Part shown: one piece after another, positions 1-7,682 of the stretch
Position numbering within the stretch: the stretch's first letter is position 1
Layout: each line of letters starts with the position of its first letter
DNA from: Bacteroidota bacterium
Lineage (GTDB): Bacteria; Bacteroidota; Bacteroidia; Bacteroidales; B39-G9
Length of the DNA: 12,079 nt
Reading direction: 5' to 3'
Assembly (NCBI GenBank): GCA_030592465.1
Contig: JAUVJB010000076.1
Span: forward strand, 1 to 12,079
Translations under genes and position numbers: made by a program
Notes under the pieces: generated by a model
The model's input: only the letters and a program-made list of their open reading frames with translations
Database searches by the model: none
Told to the model about the DNA's origin: nothing

Positions 1-72
1 ACAATAAAACAATTTAACAATAAAACAATTTAACAATTTAACAATTTAGAAATTTCGCAATATAATAATTTA
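1..72. repeat. 8-bp tandem repeat array
   Basis: Six consecutive 8-bp units occupy bases 1-48, alternating ACAATAAA and ACAATTTA and then three ACAATTTA in a row. Three degenerate units follow in the same register (GAAATTTC 49-56, GCAATATA 57-64, ATAATTTA 65-72). The array is cut by the window edge, so its full length is unknown. It lies 25 bp before the first gene. No reading frame is open through it, so it is not the tail of an upstream gene. Confidence 0.85.
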
Positions 73-97
73 AAGTAGTGAACAGTTACAATTTTTT

Positions 98-3000
98 ATG
101 AATAATTTAAGCTCAAATATTTTATACCAAAAATTAGATGATTTTATTAAACGGTATTATAAGAATCTTATCATACAAGGTTCATTTATTTCATTAATTA
201 TATTATTGTTTGTTTTTGTTCTAACATCTATTACCGAATATTTTTTATATTTTTCTGTAATAACGCGAACCTGCATTTTTTGTTTAATAATTTTTGCACT
301 TATTTACATTTTTGTTTTTTTTATTTTGGTGCCGATATTAAAACTTTTTAATATAAAAAAACAAATTACGTATAAGCAGGCAGTTTCTATTATTAATAAC
401 CATTTTCCTGACTTTAAAGACGGTCTTTTAAATGCTTTAGAGTTATCACAAATTGATAAACAAAATAATTTATTTTCAAATCAGCTTTTATTAGCTTCAA
501 TTAAACTGCGAATTGATAAAATAAAACTGTATAATTTTGAATTCGCAATTAATGTTAAAAAGAAATATTTTTATGCAAAAGTTTTAACATCACTTATAGC
601 AGCGTCTTTGGTGTTTTATTTGTTTTTTCCTCATGTTTTGAACCAAGGTGCTGCACGAATTATTAATTATAAAACTCATTACCAACAGCCATTGCCTTTT
701 CATCTTAATATTTTAAATAAAAAGTTATGTGTTCAAAAAGGTTCAGATTATAATTTGAAAGTTGAATTGTCCGGAAAATCAATACCGACAGAGCTTTATG
801 TTTCGTTTAGAGGGAATAAATTTTTTATGAAAAAGAATTCGACAAATTTATTTTCCCATCATTTTAAAAATGTTAATAATTCAATTAATTTTCAAATAAC
901 CAATAACGATTTTATATCAAAAATATATCAATTAAAAGTTATCCCGATACCACTTATTATTAATTTCGATATTTATCTTAATTACCCGAAATATACAGAT
1001 TTAATTGATAAAGTAATTCATAATATTGGTGATTTTTCTATACCAACCGGTACAAATGTTAAGTTTACTTTTACTTCGGTTGATACCGATTCGTTATTTA
1101 TAACGTTTAACGATTCAATTACCATACCGGCAACCAAAACTAACAATAAATTTAATTTAACACATTCATTTTATAAATCAACAAAGTATTCAATTTCTTT
1201 AAAAAATAAAAATACATCTAAAAATAATATTCTTAGCTATTCTATTGATGTAATACCTGATATGTATCCAAATATTAAAGTTGTATCTGTGATTGATTCT
1301 ATTGATATGAATTTATATTATTTCAAAGGTGTAATAAATGATGATTATGGTTTTACCGACTTAAAATTTCAATATATTCTTTCTGATAATAACGATTCTG
1401 TTTATTCTGTTCGCCTCCGGATAATTAAAAATTTGAATAATCAAGAGTTTTATTATGCTACTGATTTTGCCGAGTTAACTAATTCATTAAGCCGTGTTTC
1501 TTATTATTTTATTGTTACTGATAATGATAAAATTTCGGGCTATAAGTCAACAAAAAGTCAAATGCTTCAATTTTCAAAACCGAATAAAGACAGCTTACAA
1601 TTACTTGAAAATGAAACAAATGCTTCAATTGAAGATAAACTAAATTCCGGTATTTTATTAGCTCATGAATTGAGTGAGGATATTAAAGAGTTTCAAAAAC
1701 AAAACATAAATGCAAACCTAAGTCCGTGGGAGAAAAAGAAATTCCTTCAAAACATTGTAAAAAAGCAAGACCAGTTGCAAAATCTTGTTAAGCAGATTAA
1801 TAAAAGTAATACGGAAAAAAACAATTTAGTTAATTCTTTTACTGATAAGAGCGAAGAGATTATGCAAAAACAAAAGAAAATTGACGAGTTACTAAAGAAT
1901 CTTTTAAACGATGACATTAAGGATTTGATGAAGCAGATAGCAGAGCTTCAAAAAAAATTAAACGAAAATAAAATAAATCAATTATCTAAGCAAATGAACT
2001 TGTCTTATGATGATTTGGAAAAGCAGTTAGATAAAAATTTACAACTGCTCAAAAAGTTTCAAATTGAACAAAAGATTGATAATACTATTAATGATTTAAA
2101 AAAACTTGCCGAAAAACAAAAACAATTATCTGAAGCATCAAAAAATAAAACGGATGATAATGCAAGTTTGAAAAATAAACAAAATTCACAAATTGAAAAA
2201 TTTAATAAATTAAAAAATGAATATGATGAAATAAAAAAATCTAATTCAGATTTAGAAAATAAATTTAATTTAAGTGATTTTAAAAAGCAGTTTGATGATA
2301 TAAAAAATCAGTTTCAAAACGGATTAGAAAATCTTAATAATAATCGCAATAGAAAAGCATCACAGAATCAACAACAAAATTCGCAACAGTTGCAAGATTT
2401 ATCACAGTCAATGCAAAATATGATGATGCAGAATATGCAAGAACAAGCATTTGAGGATATTCAAAATTTAAGACAGATTTTATATAATTTAATAACTTTT
2501 TCGTTTGATCAGGAAGATTTAATTAATCAATTAAAATTTTGCAAACCGAATAATCCGAAATATTTAACAATAGTCGAAAAGCAAAATAAACTTAAAGAGA
2601 ATTTTAGGGTTATAAACGATTCTTTATATGCTTTGTCAAAACGCACAATGCAGTTATCATCATTAATAGATAAAGATGTTTTTAAAATAAATTTGAATTT
2701 GGGAAAAGCCTTGGATGGTCTCGAAAGCAGAAAAGTGGGTTCTGCTCGTTCTAGCCAGCAGTTTGTTATGACTTCAACAAACAATCTTGCTTTGTTTCTT
2801 TCAGAATCTTTAAATGCACTGCAGAAAATGCAAGGCTCACCATCAATGATGGGAAATAAGCAATGTAAAAAGCCCGGCAAAGGAATGCCGTCATTATCGC
2901 AAATGAGACAAGGACAACAGTCTTTAAAATCACAATTGCAAGATATGTTAAATCAAATGAAGAAAGGGAAGGGAGGCTTCAATCCTAACTCAATGAATAA

Positions 3001-3421
3001 AAATCTTGCCAAAATGTTAGCCCAACAGGAAATTTTTCAACAAATGCTTAATCAATTATCAAATAATTCAAATAGAGAGATGCACAAAGCCTTACAGCAA
3101 ATTAATCAAATTGTTCAAGATAATATTAACGATATAATAAATAAAAATATTAGTACACAAACAATCAACCGTCAAAATATGATTATTACTCGTTTGTTAA
3201 AAGCAGAAAAATCTGATTATGAACGAGACATTGATAAAAAGCGAATTGCAAAAGAAATAAAAAATTACAAAATAAGTAACCCTAAAGAATTATTTGAGTA
3301 TAAAAGAAAAAATGTTAATTTTAACGAAATTTTACAGATGCAAAATTTACAACTTAATTCGTATTATCAATTTAAGTATAAAAATTATTTAAGAGATTTA
3401 AAGAATAATGCAAATGAATAA
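98..3421 (+). CDS. DUF4175 family large membrane-anchored coiled-coil protein
   Basis: A 1107-residue protein of unknown function that I recognise as the Bacteroidota DUF4175 family. Hydrophobic segments near residues 26-47, 55-81 and 158-178 look like three membrane spans. Residues about 180-500 are beta-rich with Ig-like character and probably extracytoplasmic. A long Lys/Gln/Glu-rich coiled coil runs from about 505 to 750. Gln/Met-rich low-complexity stretches follow near 750-785 and 910-990. The C-terminal block reading NRQNMIITRLLKAEKSDYER, near residue 1025-1045, matches the conserved family ending. Its stop overlaps the start of the next gene, so the two are translationally linked in an operon with ybeY. 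ATG at 98 is the first in-frame start after the repeat array. A structural or scaffold role at the envelope is inference only. Confidence 0.85.
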   Translation: MNNLSSNILYQKLDDFIKRYYKNLIIQGSFISLIILLFVFVLTSITEYFLYFSVITRTCIFCLIIFALIYIFVFFILVPILKLFNIKKQITYKQAVSIINNHFPDFKDGLLNALELSQIDKQNNLFSNQLLLASIKLRIDKIKLYNFEFAINVKKKYFYAKVLTSLIAASLVFYLFFPHVLNQGAARIINYKTHYQQPLPFHLNILNKKLCVQKGSDYNLKVELSGKSIPTELYVSFRGNKFFMKKNSTNLFSHHFKNVNNSINFQITNNDFISKIYQLKVIPIPLIINFDIYLNYPKYTDLIDKVIHNIGDFSIPTGTNVKFTFTSVDTDSLFITFNDSITIPATKTNNKFNLTHSFYKSTKYSISLKNKNTSKNNILSYSIDVIPDMYPNIKVVSVIDSIDMNLYYFKGVINDDYGFTDLKFQYILSDNNDSVYSVRLRIIKNLNNQEFYYATDFAELTNSLSRVSYYFIVTDNDKISGYKSTKSQMLQFSKPNKDSLQLLENETNASIEDKLNSGILLAHELSEDIKEFQKQNINANLSPWEKKKFLQNIVKKQDQLQNLVKQINKSNTEKNNLVNSFTDKSEEIMQKQKKIDELLKNLLNDDIKDLMKQIAELQKKLNENKINQLSKQMNLSYDDLEKQLDKNLQLLKKFQIEQKIDNTINDLKKLAEKQKQLSEASKNKTDDNASLKNKQNSQIEKFNKLKNEYDEIKKSNSDLENKFNLSDFKKQFDDIKNQFQNGLENLNNNRNRKASQNQQQNSQQLQDLSQSMQNMMMQNMQEQAFEDIQNLRQILYNLITFSFDQEDLINQLKFCKPNNPKYLTIVEKQNKLKENFRVINDSLYALSKRTMQLSSLIDKDVFKINLNLGKALDGLESRKVGSARSSQQFVMTSTNNLALFLSESLNALQKMQGSPSMMGNKQCKKPGKGMPSLSQMRQGQQSLKSQLQDMLNQMKKGKGGFNPNSMNKNLAKMLAQQEIFQQMLNQLSNNSNREMHKALQQINQIVQDNINDIINKNISTQTINRQNMIITRLLKAEKSDYERDIDKKRIAKEIKNYKISNPKELFEYKRKNVNFNEILQMQNLQLNSYYQFKYKNYLRDLKNNANE

Positions 3422-3809
3422 AACAATATATATATCATCAAAAATTGAGAATATATCGGTAATCGAAGGTTTAATAGATCAATTATCTGTGGAATATTCT
3501 TTGGGTTCCGATGTTTATGGTAATATATTAATTGCCTTAATTGAGGCTGTTTCTAATTCAATTATACACGGAAATAAATTAGATGCTAACAAACAAGTTA
3601 AAATTTCTTATTTATTAACAGATGAGTTTGTTGAATTTGTTGTTTCTGACGAAGGCATTGGTTTTGATTTTGAGCATGTTCCTGACCCAACAAAACCGAA
3701 AAATGTTGAAAAACCCGATGGTAGAGGTATTTTTTTAATTGAACATTTAGCTGATGAAGTAATATATAATCAAAATGGCTGCGAAATTATTATGCGTTTT
3801 AAAATTTAG
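3408..3809 (+). CDS. RsbW/SpoIIAB-type ATP-binding protein (putative anti-sigma-like serine kinase)
   Basis: A 133-residue single-domain protein with the GHKL/HATPase_c_2 fold. The N box reads EAVSNSIIHGN at residues 46-56, with the Mg-coordinating Asn at 50. The G1 box is DEGIGFD at 81-87 and the G2 box is GRGIFLI at 105-111. All ATP-binding motifs look intact and there is no sensor or transmembrane domain, which is the RsbW/SpoIIAB/BtrW layout. Known members phosphorylate an STAS-domain antagonist and bind a sigma factor, but no partner gene is present here, so the substrate is unknown. Two starts are possible, ATG at 3408 or ATG at 3414, overlapping the previous gene by 14 or 8 bases. ybeY follows 6 bases after the stop. 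Confidence 0.88.
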   Translation: MQMNKTIYISSKIENISVIEGLIDQLSVEYSLGSDVYGNILIALIEAVSNSIIHGNKLDANKQVKISYLLTDEFVEFVVSDEGIGFDFEHVPDPTKPKNVEKPDGRGIFLIEHLADEVIYNQNGCEIIMRFKI

Positions 3810-3815
3810 TTTATT

Positions 3816-4229
3816 GTGATACGTTTTTATTTTGAAAGCACAGATAGTCTTGACCTAAAAAAAACGGAAATTAAAAATTGGTTACATCAAGTTATTTCTG
3901 ACGAAAGCTTTGAACTTGGTGATATAAATATTATCATGTGTAGTGATGAATATTTAATAAGTATTAATAAAGAGTATCTTTCACACGATTATTTTACAGA
4001 TATTGTTACATTTAATTATTGTGAGGGAGGGAAAATTTCCGGCGATATTTTTATTAGTATAGATAGAATTAAAGAAAATTCAGAAAATTACTCAACGAAT
4101 TTTACGAATGAACTATACAGAGTAATGGTTCATGGAGTTCTTCATCTTTTAAAATATAATGATAAAACAGAAGGTGAAAAAAAAATAATGACTTCAAAAG
4201 AAAATCAATATTTAGCTATGATTTCATAA
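3816..4229 (+). CDS. ybeY: Endoribonuclease YbeY (16S rRNA 3'-end maturation, ribosome quality control)
   Basis: A 137-residue member of the UPF0054/YbeY metal-dependent RNase family. HDYFTDIVTFNY at 57-68 and GDIFIS at 76-81 are family blocks. The metal site is HGVLH at 106-110, giving His106 and His110. The position of the third histidine in E. coli (HxxxHxxxxxH) is Asp116 here; I recall Asp at this place as usual in Bacteroidota. The glycine that normally follows HL-L in the motif is Lys113 (HLLKYND), which is less usual. The start is GTG at 3816: there is no in-frame ATG nearby, and the N-terminus beginning at GTG aligns with the family length. It is the last gene of the operon beginning at 98. 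Confidence 0.92.
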   Translation: MIRFYFESTDSLDLKKTEIKNWLHQVISDESFELGDINIIMCSDEYLISINKEYLSHDYFTDIVTFNYCEGGKISGDIFISIDRIKENSENYSTNFTNELYRVMVHGVLHLLKYNDKTEGEKKIMTSKENQYLAMIS

Positions 4230-4515
4230 TTCTATGAGTTTTTAGAAAATCCGACAGAAATAATTGCACTTTTATCGAAACAAATCTTATAAGACTTGTT
4301 GAAGTAATTTAAAAGATACAAGATGGTTTAAGTTTGTAACTCAAGCCATTGATTAATAAAGGTTAATTTCAGAATATATAATCCTAAAGTTTCGGGATGT
4401 CGCAAATTATTTTAGTATTTTGAGTGTTAGATTTTCAAAATCTTCAAGATTTTGAAAATCTTTGATGCTTGAGGATTGATTATTTGTTTATTCTGTTAAT
4501 TTTTTTTTTATTTAT
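4230..4515. other. Noncoding spacer between ybeY and mnmG
   Basis: No coding potential was seen on either strand. It holds a weak 11-bp hairpin with one mismatch and one wobble pair (arms 4323-4333 and 4339-4349). The strong double palindrome at 4429-4461 is listed separately. A clear consensus Bacteroidota promoter (TTTG and TAnnTTTG) was not found before mnmG, although mnmG presumably has its own promoter here. Confidence 0.6.
4429..4461. repeat. 33-bp double palindrome, copy A
   Basis: Two 16-bp arms, AGATTTTCAAAATCTT (4429-4444) and AAGATTTTGAAAATCT (4446-4461), are perfect inverted copies around a single C at 4445. Each arm also contains its own 15-bp palindrome, so the element can fold as one long hairpin or as two short ones. 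It ends 54 bases before the mnmG start. A 33-bp relative lies at 6767-6799, and half of it recurs at 11903-11918 in opposite orientation. Confidence 0.85.
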
Positions 4516-6390
4516 ATGTTACCAATTTATGACATTATTGTGGTTGGTGCAGGTCATGCAGGTTCAGAGGCTGCTGCTACTGCTGCTAATCTTGGCTCAA
4601 AAGTATTATTAATTACTATTGATATGACTAAGATTGCACAAATGTCTTGTAATCCTGCAATGGGAGGTATTGCTAAAGGACAAATTATTCGTGAAATAGA
4701 CGCTCTTGGCGGTTATTCGGCAATTGTTACCGATAAGTCTATGATACAGTTTCGTATGCTTAATTGTTCAAAAGGACCTGCAATGTGGAGTCCCCGTGCT
4801 CAATGCGATAGAATGGTGTTTTCTGAAGAGTGGCGTAAAGCTTTGGAAAGTATAAAGAATTTAGATCTTTTTCAGGATACTGTTTCTGAGTTAATTATTG
4901 AAGACAATATTATTAAAGGTGTTGTTACTGATTTAGGATTTAGGTTTTATTCTAAAGCCGTTATTCTCACAAATGGCACATTTTTAAATGGATTAATGCA
5001 TATCGGACACAAGCAGGTTCGGGGTGGCAGAATTTCAGAACCATCTTCTTATGGCTTAACCGAGCAATTGATTAAACGAGGTTTCAAAGCAGGTAGAATG
5101 AAAACAGGAACACCGGCAAGGTTAGATGGACGTACAATTGATTTTTCAAAAATGGACGAGCAAAAAGGTGATGAACAACCACAAAATTTTTCTTTTCTGC
5201 ACACAGAACCAATTCTCAAAAATCAACGAAGTTGTTTTATTACATATACAAACTTAAAAGTACACGAAAAACTCAAAACAGGGTTTAAAAATTCTCCAAT
5301 GTTTGACGGAACTATTAAAAGTATTGGTCCAAGATATTGTCCAAGCATTGAGACAAAACTTGTTACTTTTTCAGATAAAGATAAACATCAGCTTTTTCTT
5401 GAACCCGAAGGACGCGAAACAATAGAATTTTATTTAAATGGATTTGCCTCATCGTTATCTTGGGATGTTCAACTTTCGGCTATTCATGAAATTAAAGGAT
5501 TAGAAAATGCTAAAATATTTCGACCGGGATATGCTATTGAATATGATTATTTTGATCCAACGCAACTTAACCATACATTAGAAACAAAACTTATCCCAAA
5601 TTTATATTTTGCAGGACAAATTAATGGTACAACAGGTTATGAAGAAGCGGCTGCACAAGGATTAATGGCAGGAATAAATGCACATCTTAAATTAACAAAT
5701 AAAAACGAGTTTCTTTTAAGTAGAGACGATGCTTATATTGGCGTTCTTATAGACGACCTTGTTACAAAAGGCGTTGATGAGCCTTACCGAATGTTTACTT
5801 CGCGTGCCGAATATAGAATTCTTTTACGTCAAGACAATGCAGATTTAAGATTAACCGAAAGAGCTTATAGTTTAGGATTAGCGTCAAAACAACGCTATCA
5901 AAATTATATTTATAAAAAACAAAAACTCGAAAAAATAATTGATTTTTTTAAAACTCAAAGCATAAAGCCCGATGTTGTAAATTCCAAACTCCAAGTTTTA
6001 AACACAACTCCCATTAAACAATCTGTTAAGTTAATAAATTTAATATTAAGACCGCAAGTTAATATTTTCAATATTATAGATGCTGTTCCTGAGTTTAAGA
6101 GCCTTGTTGATGAAATTATTTATAACCGCCGTAATATTCTATCCGCTGCAGAAATTGCAATGAAATATTCCGGATATATCCAAAGAGAACAACAAATTGC
6201 AAACAAATTAAAAAGATTAGAAAATGTTAAGCTTAAAGTCGACACAGATTACAGTAAATTTTTGTCAATTTCAACAGAAGCAAGACAGAAGCTTGATAAA
6301 ATAAAACCAAAATCAATAGGGCAGGCATCTCGTATTAGCGGAATTTCACCTTCAGATATTAATGTGCTTCTCGTTGCGATGGGAAGATAA
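4516..6390 (+). CDS. mnmG: tRNA uridine-5-carboxymethylaminomethyl modification enzyme MnmG (GidA)
   Basis: A 624-residue FAD-dependent enzyme that, with MnmE, installs carboxymethylaminomethyl or aminomethyl groups at C5 of wobble uridine 34 in certain tRNAs. The Rossmann FAD motif GAGHAG is at residues 11-16. MSCNPAMGGIAKGQ spans 43-56. GPRYCPSIE at 271-279 contains the conserved Cys275. The blocks QINGTTGYEEAAAQG and MFTSRAEYRILLRQDNADLR carry the GidA signatures, and the C-terminus that contacts MnmE is complete. The length is normal for the family. ATG at 4516 places the FAD motif at the usual distance from the N-terminus. The stop codon abuts a parS-type palindrome that begins on the next base. 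mnmE is not in the window. Confidence 0.98.
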   Translation: MLPIYDIIVVGAGHAGSEAAATAANLGSKVLLITIDMTKIAQMSCNPAMGGIAKGQIIREIDALGGYSAIVTDKSMIQFRMLNCSKGPAMWSPRAQCDRMVFSEEWRKALESIKNLDLFQDTVSELIIEDNIIKGVVTDLGFRFYSKAVILTNGTFLNGLMHIGHKQVRGGRISEPSSYGLTEQLIKRGFKAGRMKTGTPARLDGRTIDFSKMDEQKGDEQPQNFSFLHTEPILKNQRSCFITYTNLKVHEKLKTGFKNSPMFDGTIKSIGPRYCPSIETKLVTFSDKDKHQLFLEPEGRETIEFYLNGFASSLSWDVQLSAIHEIKGLENAKIFRPGYAIEYDYFDPTQLNHTLETKLIPNLYFAGQINGTTGYEEAAAQGLMAGINAHLKLTNKNEFLLSRDDAYIGVLIDDLVTKGVDEPYRMFTSRAEYRILLRQDNADLRLTERAYSLGLASKQRYQNYIYKKQKLEKIIDFFKTQSIKPDVVNSKLQVLNTTPIKQSVKLINLILRPQVNIFNIIDAVPEFKSLVDEIIYNRRNILSAAEIAMKYSGYIQREQQIANKLKRLENVKLKVDTDYSKFLSISTEARQKLDKIKPKSIGQASRISGISPSDINVLLVAMGR

Positions 6391-6406
6391 TGTTCCACGT
6401 GGAACA
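6391..6406. other. parS: parS-type ParB binding site, copy 1
   Basis: TGTTCCACGTGGAACA is a perfect 16-bp palindrome and equals the G-variant of the chromosomal parS sequence as I know it from Pseudomonas; the commoner form is TGTTTCACGTGAAACA. The palindrome extends to 20 bp (6389-6408) by using the last two bases of the mnmG stop codon. ParB binding is inferred from sequence identity and from the presence of a second identical copy nearby. Confidence 0.82.
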
Positions 6407-6482
6407 TTGCCCCGAGATTTATAACACCCTGATTTATAATCTGTTTTAACACCCAGCTTACACCCACAGTATAATAAAACAA

Positions 6483-6498
6483 TGTTCCACGTGGAACA
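6483..6498. other. parS: parS-type ParB binding site, copy 2
   Basis: A second exact TGTTCCACGTGGAACA lies 92 bp downstream of the first (same point to same point), with 76 bp between the two. Two perfect 16-mers this close are very unlikely by chance in AT-rich DNA. Paired or clustered sites are typical of ParB nucleation zones near a replication origin. Confidence 0.82.
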
Positions 6499-6766
6499 AT
6501 TTGGGTTAAATGAGTAAAATCGTTTCGGTTTTTGTAGTTTTTTAATTAAAGGTGTAAATTTTTTTATGTAAATAAAAACACATGTTCTAATTTTATGATT
6601 ATAACTTTTTAATTAACAGCAGTTTTATTGTTCTTATTTGTATTGATAATATAATTGTTTTTTGCCTCCGAAAATATTAATCGACCCACATGCAATAGTC
6701 CAAAGATTCTCATTGTGTTGAATCTGCAACCGCAAAGCTAAAAATTTCATCAATCAGATTTTTTAC

Positions 6767-6799
6767 AGATTTTCAAAATTTTCAAAATTTGGAAAATCT
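6767..6799. repeat. 33-bp double palindrome, copy B
   Basis: The same length as copy A at 4429-4461, and identical at 30 of 33 positions. Two of the three differences (positions 14 and 20 of the element) are compensatory, turning a C-G pair into T-A. The third (position 25) creates one mismatch. Flanking bases do not resemble those of copy A. It ends 110 bases before the glycosylase start. Confidence 0.78.
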
Positions 6800-6909
6800 A
6801 TAAGCTCCGTTGACCTAAGATGATGAAGAAATAAAAGAAATACAGATTTTTTTTAAGCAATAAAAATGTTAACTTGTTTCGGTTTTTAATTATATGTAAG
6901 CGCTATAAA

Positions 6910-7662
6910 ATGAAGATTAGTTGGATAATAGATAAAACTGACATTGAAAAATTACGAAATTTTTATATTGAGCATAAGAATAACACGTTTGTAAAAACTC
7001 GAGAAAAAAGGAATATACAGAAACAAGGTATCGACCTTTCAAGAGAGTTTTTTTGGAAATCAATGGTAATTTGCCTTTTAACAACTCAACAACGAGCAGG
7101 ACCGGAAAGTAAAATATCTAAATTTATAAGACAAGTCCCATTCCCTTTAGACTTAAAAACTTGCGTTAAGAAAAAGGATTTAACAAAGTACATACAACAA
7201 ACATTGACAGAATTTGGTGGAATTAGAAGAACAAAAAGAATTGCTGAAGAACTTAAATACAACATAGAATTACTTAACAGCACTAATTGGCAGACTCAAG
7301 AATTGACAAAAAAAGATTTTTTGGAAATAGATGACAAACATTACGAAAGAGGTTTTGCAGAACGAATAGAAAGAGAGTTTAAAGGATTTGGACCAAAACA
7401 AGCCAGAAACTTCATTCAAATTCTGGGCTTGTCAAAATACGAAATACCATTAGACAGTAGAATAACTAAATGGCTAAACGAGTTTGGTTTTCCATTAAAA
7501 CTTTCATCCGTAGGGCTTTCTGATAGAAACTATTATGAATTTATTCTTGATGGATTTCAAGAGTTGTGTGATAAAGGGGACATATATCCCTGTTTGCTTG
7601 ACGCTGCAATTTTTTCAAGTTTTGACAAAGATGAATGGACAAATGAGAATTCGTTTTTTTGA
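6910..7662 (+). CDS. HhH-GPD superfamily DNA glycosylase/AP lyase, Ogg2/AGOG-like
   Basis: A 250-residue protein that probably excises a damaged base, likely 8-oxoguanine, and cleaves the resulting abasic site. The helix-hairpin-helix reads KGFGPKQARNFIQILG at 158-173; its Lys163 aligns with the Schiff-base lysine of Ogg2 enzymes, whose motif I recall as GIGYKEASHFLRNVG. Asp182 in IPLDSRI matches the conserved catalytic Asp. ICLLTTQQ at 54-61 resembles the usual LSQQT helix of the superfamily. No iron-sulfur cysteine cluster is visible. ATG at 6910 is preferred over an in-frame TTG at 6874, which adds 12 residues without family similarity. Codon use is unlike its neighbours: 10 of 15 Arg codons are AGA, none are CGT or CGC, and ATA is used for about half of Ile. 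An attC-like hairpin follows at 7683-7812. Substrate is unproven. Confidence 0.78.
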   Translation: MKISWIIDKTDIEKLRNFYIEHKNNTFVKTREKRNIQKQGIDLSREFFWKSMVICLLTTQQRAGPESKISKFIRQVPFPLDLKTCVKKKDLTKYIQQTLTEFGGIRRTKRIAEELKYNIELLNSTNWQTQELTKKDFLEIDDKHYERGFAERIEREFKGFGPKQARNFIQILGLSKYEIPLDSRITKWLNEFGFPLKLSSVGLSDRNYYEFILDGFQELCDKGDIYPCLLDAAIFSSFDKDEWTNENSFF

Positions 7663-7682
7663 ATAAAAAAAGAGACTGCATA

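Larger units (their letters stand above)
6391..6909. other. Noncoding region between mnmG and the DNA glycosylase gene
   Basis: A 519-base stretch without a supported gene. It holds two parS-type sites (6391-6406, 6483-6498) and, between them, the direct repeat GATTTATAA (6416-6424, 6431-6439). A short hairpin has arms AGATTC 6704-6709 and GAATCT 6720-6725. The double palindrome copy B is at 6767-6799. The 12-mer GTTTCGGTTTTT occurs at both 6522-6533 and 6876-6887. No DnaA-box cluster was seen. Confidence 0.65.

Noticed and set aside
1..72. CRISPR array
   Set aside because: 8-bp units without spacers; a simple tandem repeat.
2527..2880. 117-residue open frame on the minus strand inside the DUF4175 gene
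   Set aside because: Antisense shadow of a well-supported coding region, no family resemblance and no ribosome binding site.
6510..6545. Tiny ORF encoding MSKIVSVFVVF after the second parS site
   Set aside because: Only 11 residues with no support; likely chance.
6391..6600. Replication origin beside the parS pair
   Set aside because: No DnaA-box (TTATCCACA-like) cluster and no dnaA, parA or parB gene is visible; parS sites can lie many kilobases from oriC.
6704..6725. Small RNA or riboswitch in the spacer before the glycosylase gene
   Set aside because: Only one 6-bp hairpin with a 10-base loop is visible and no known aptamer motif.
6874..6909. TTG start giving a 12-residue N-terminal extension of the glycosylase
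   Set aside because: The ATG at 6910 begins a protein of good length, and the extension overlaps the repeated GTTTCGGTTTTT motif of the spacer.
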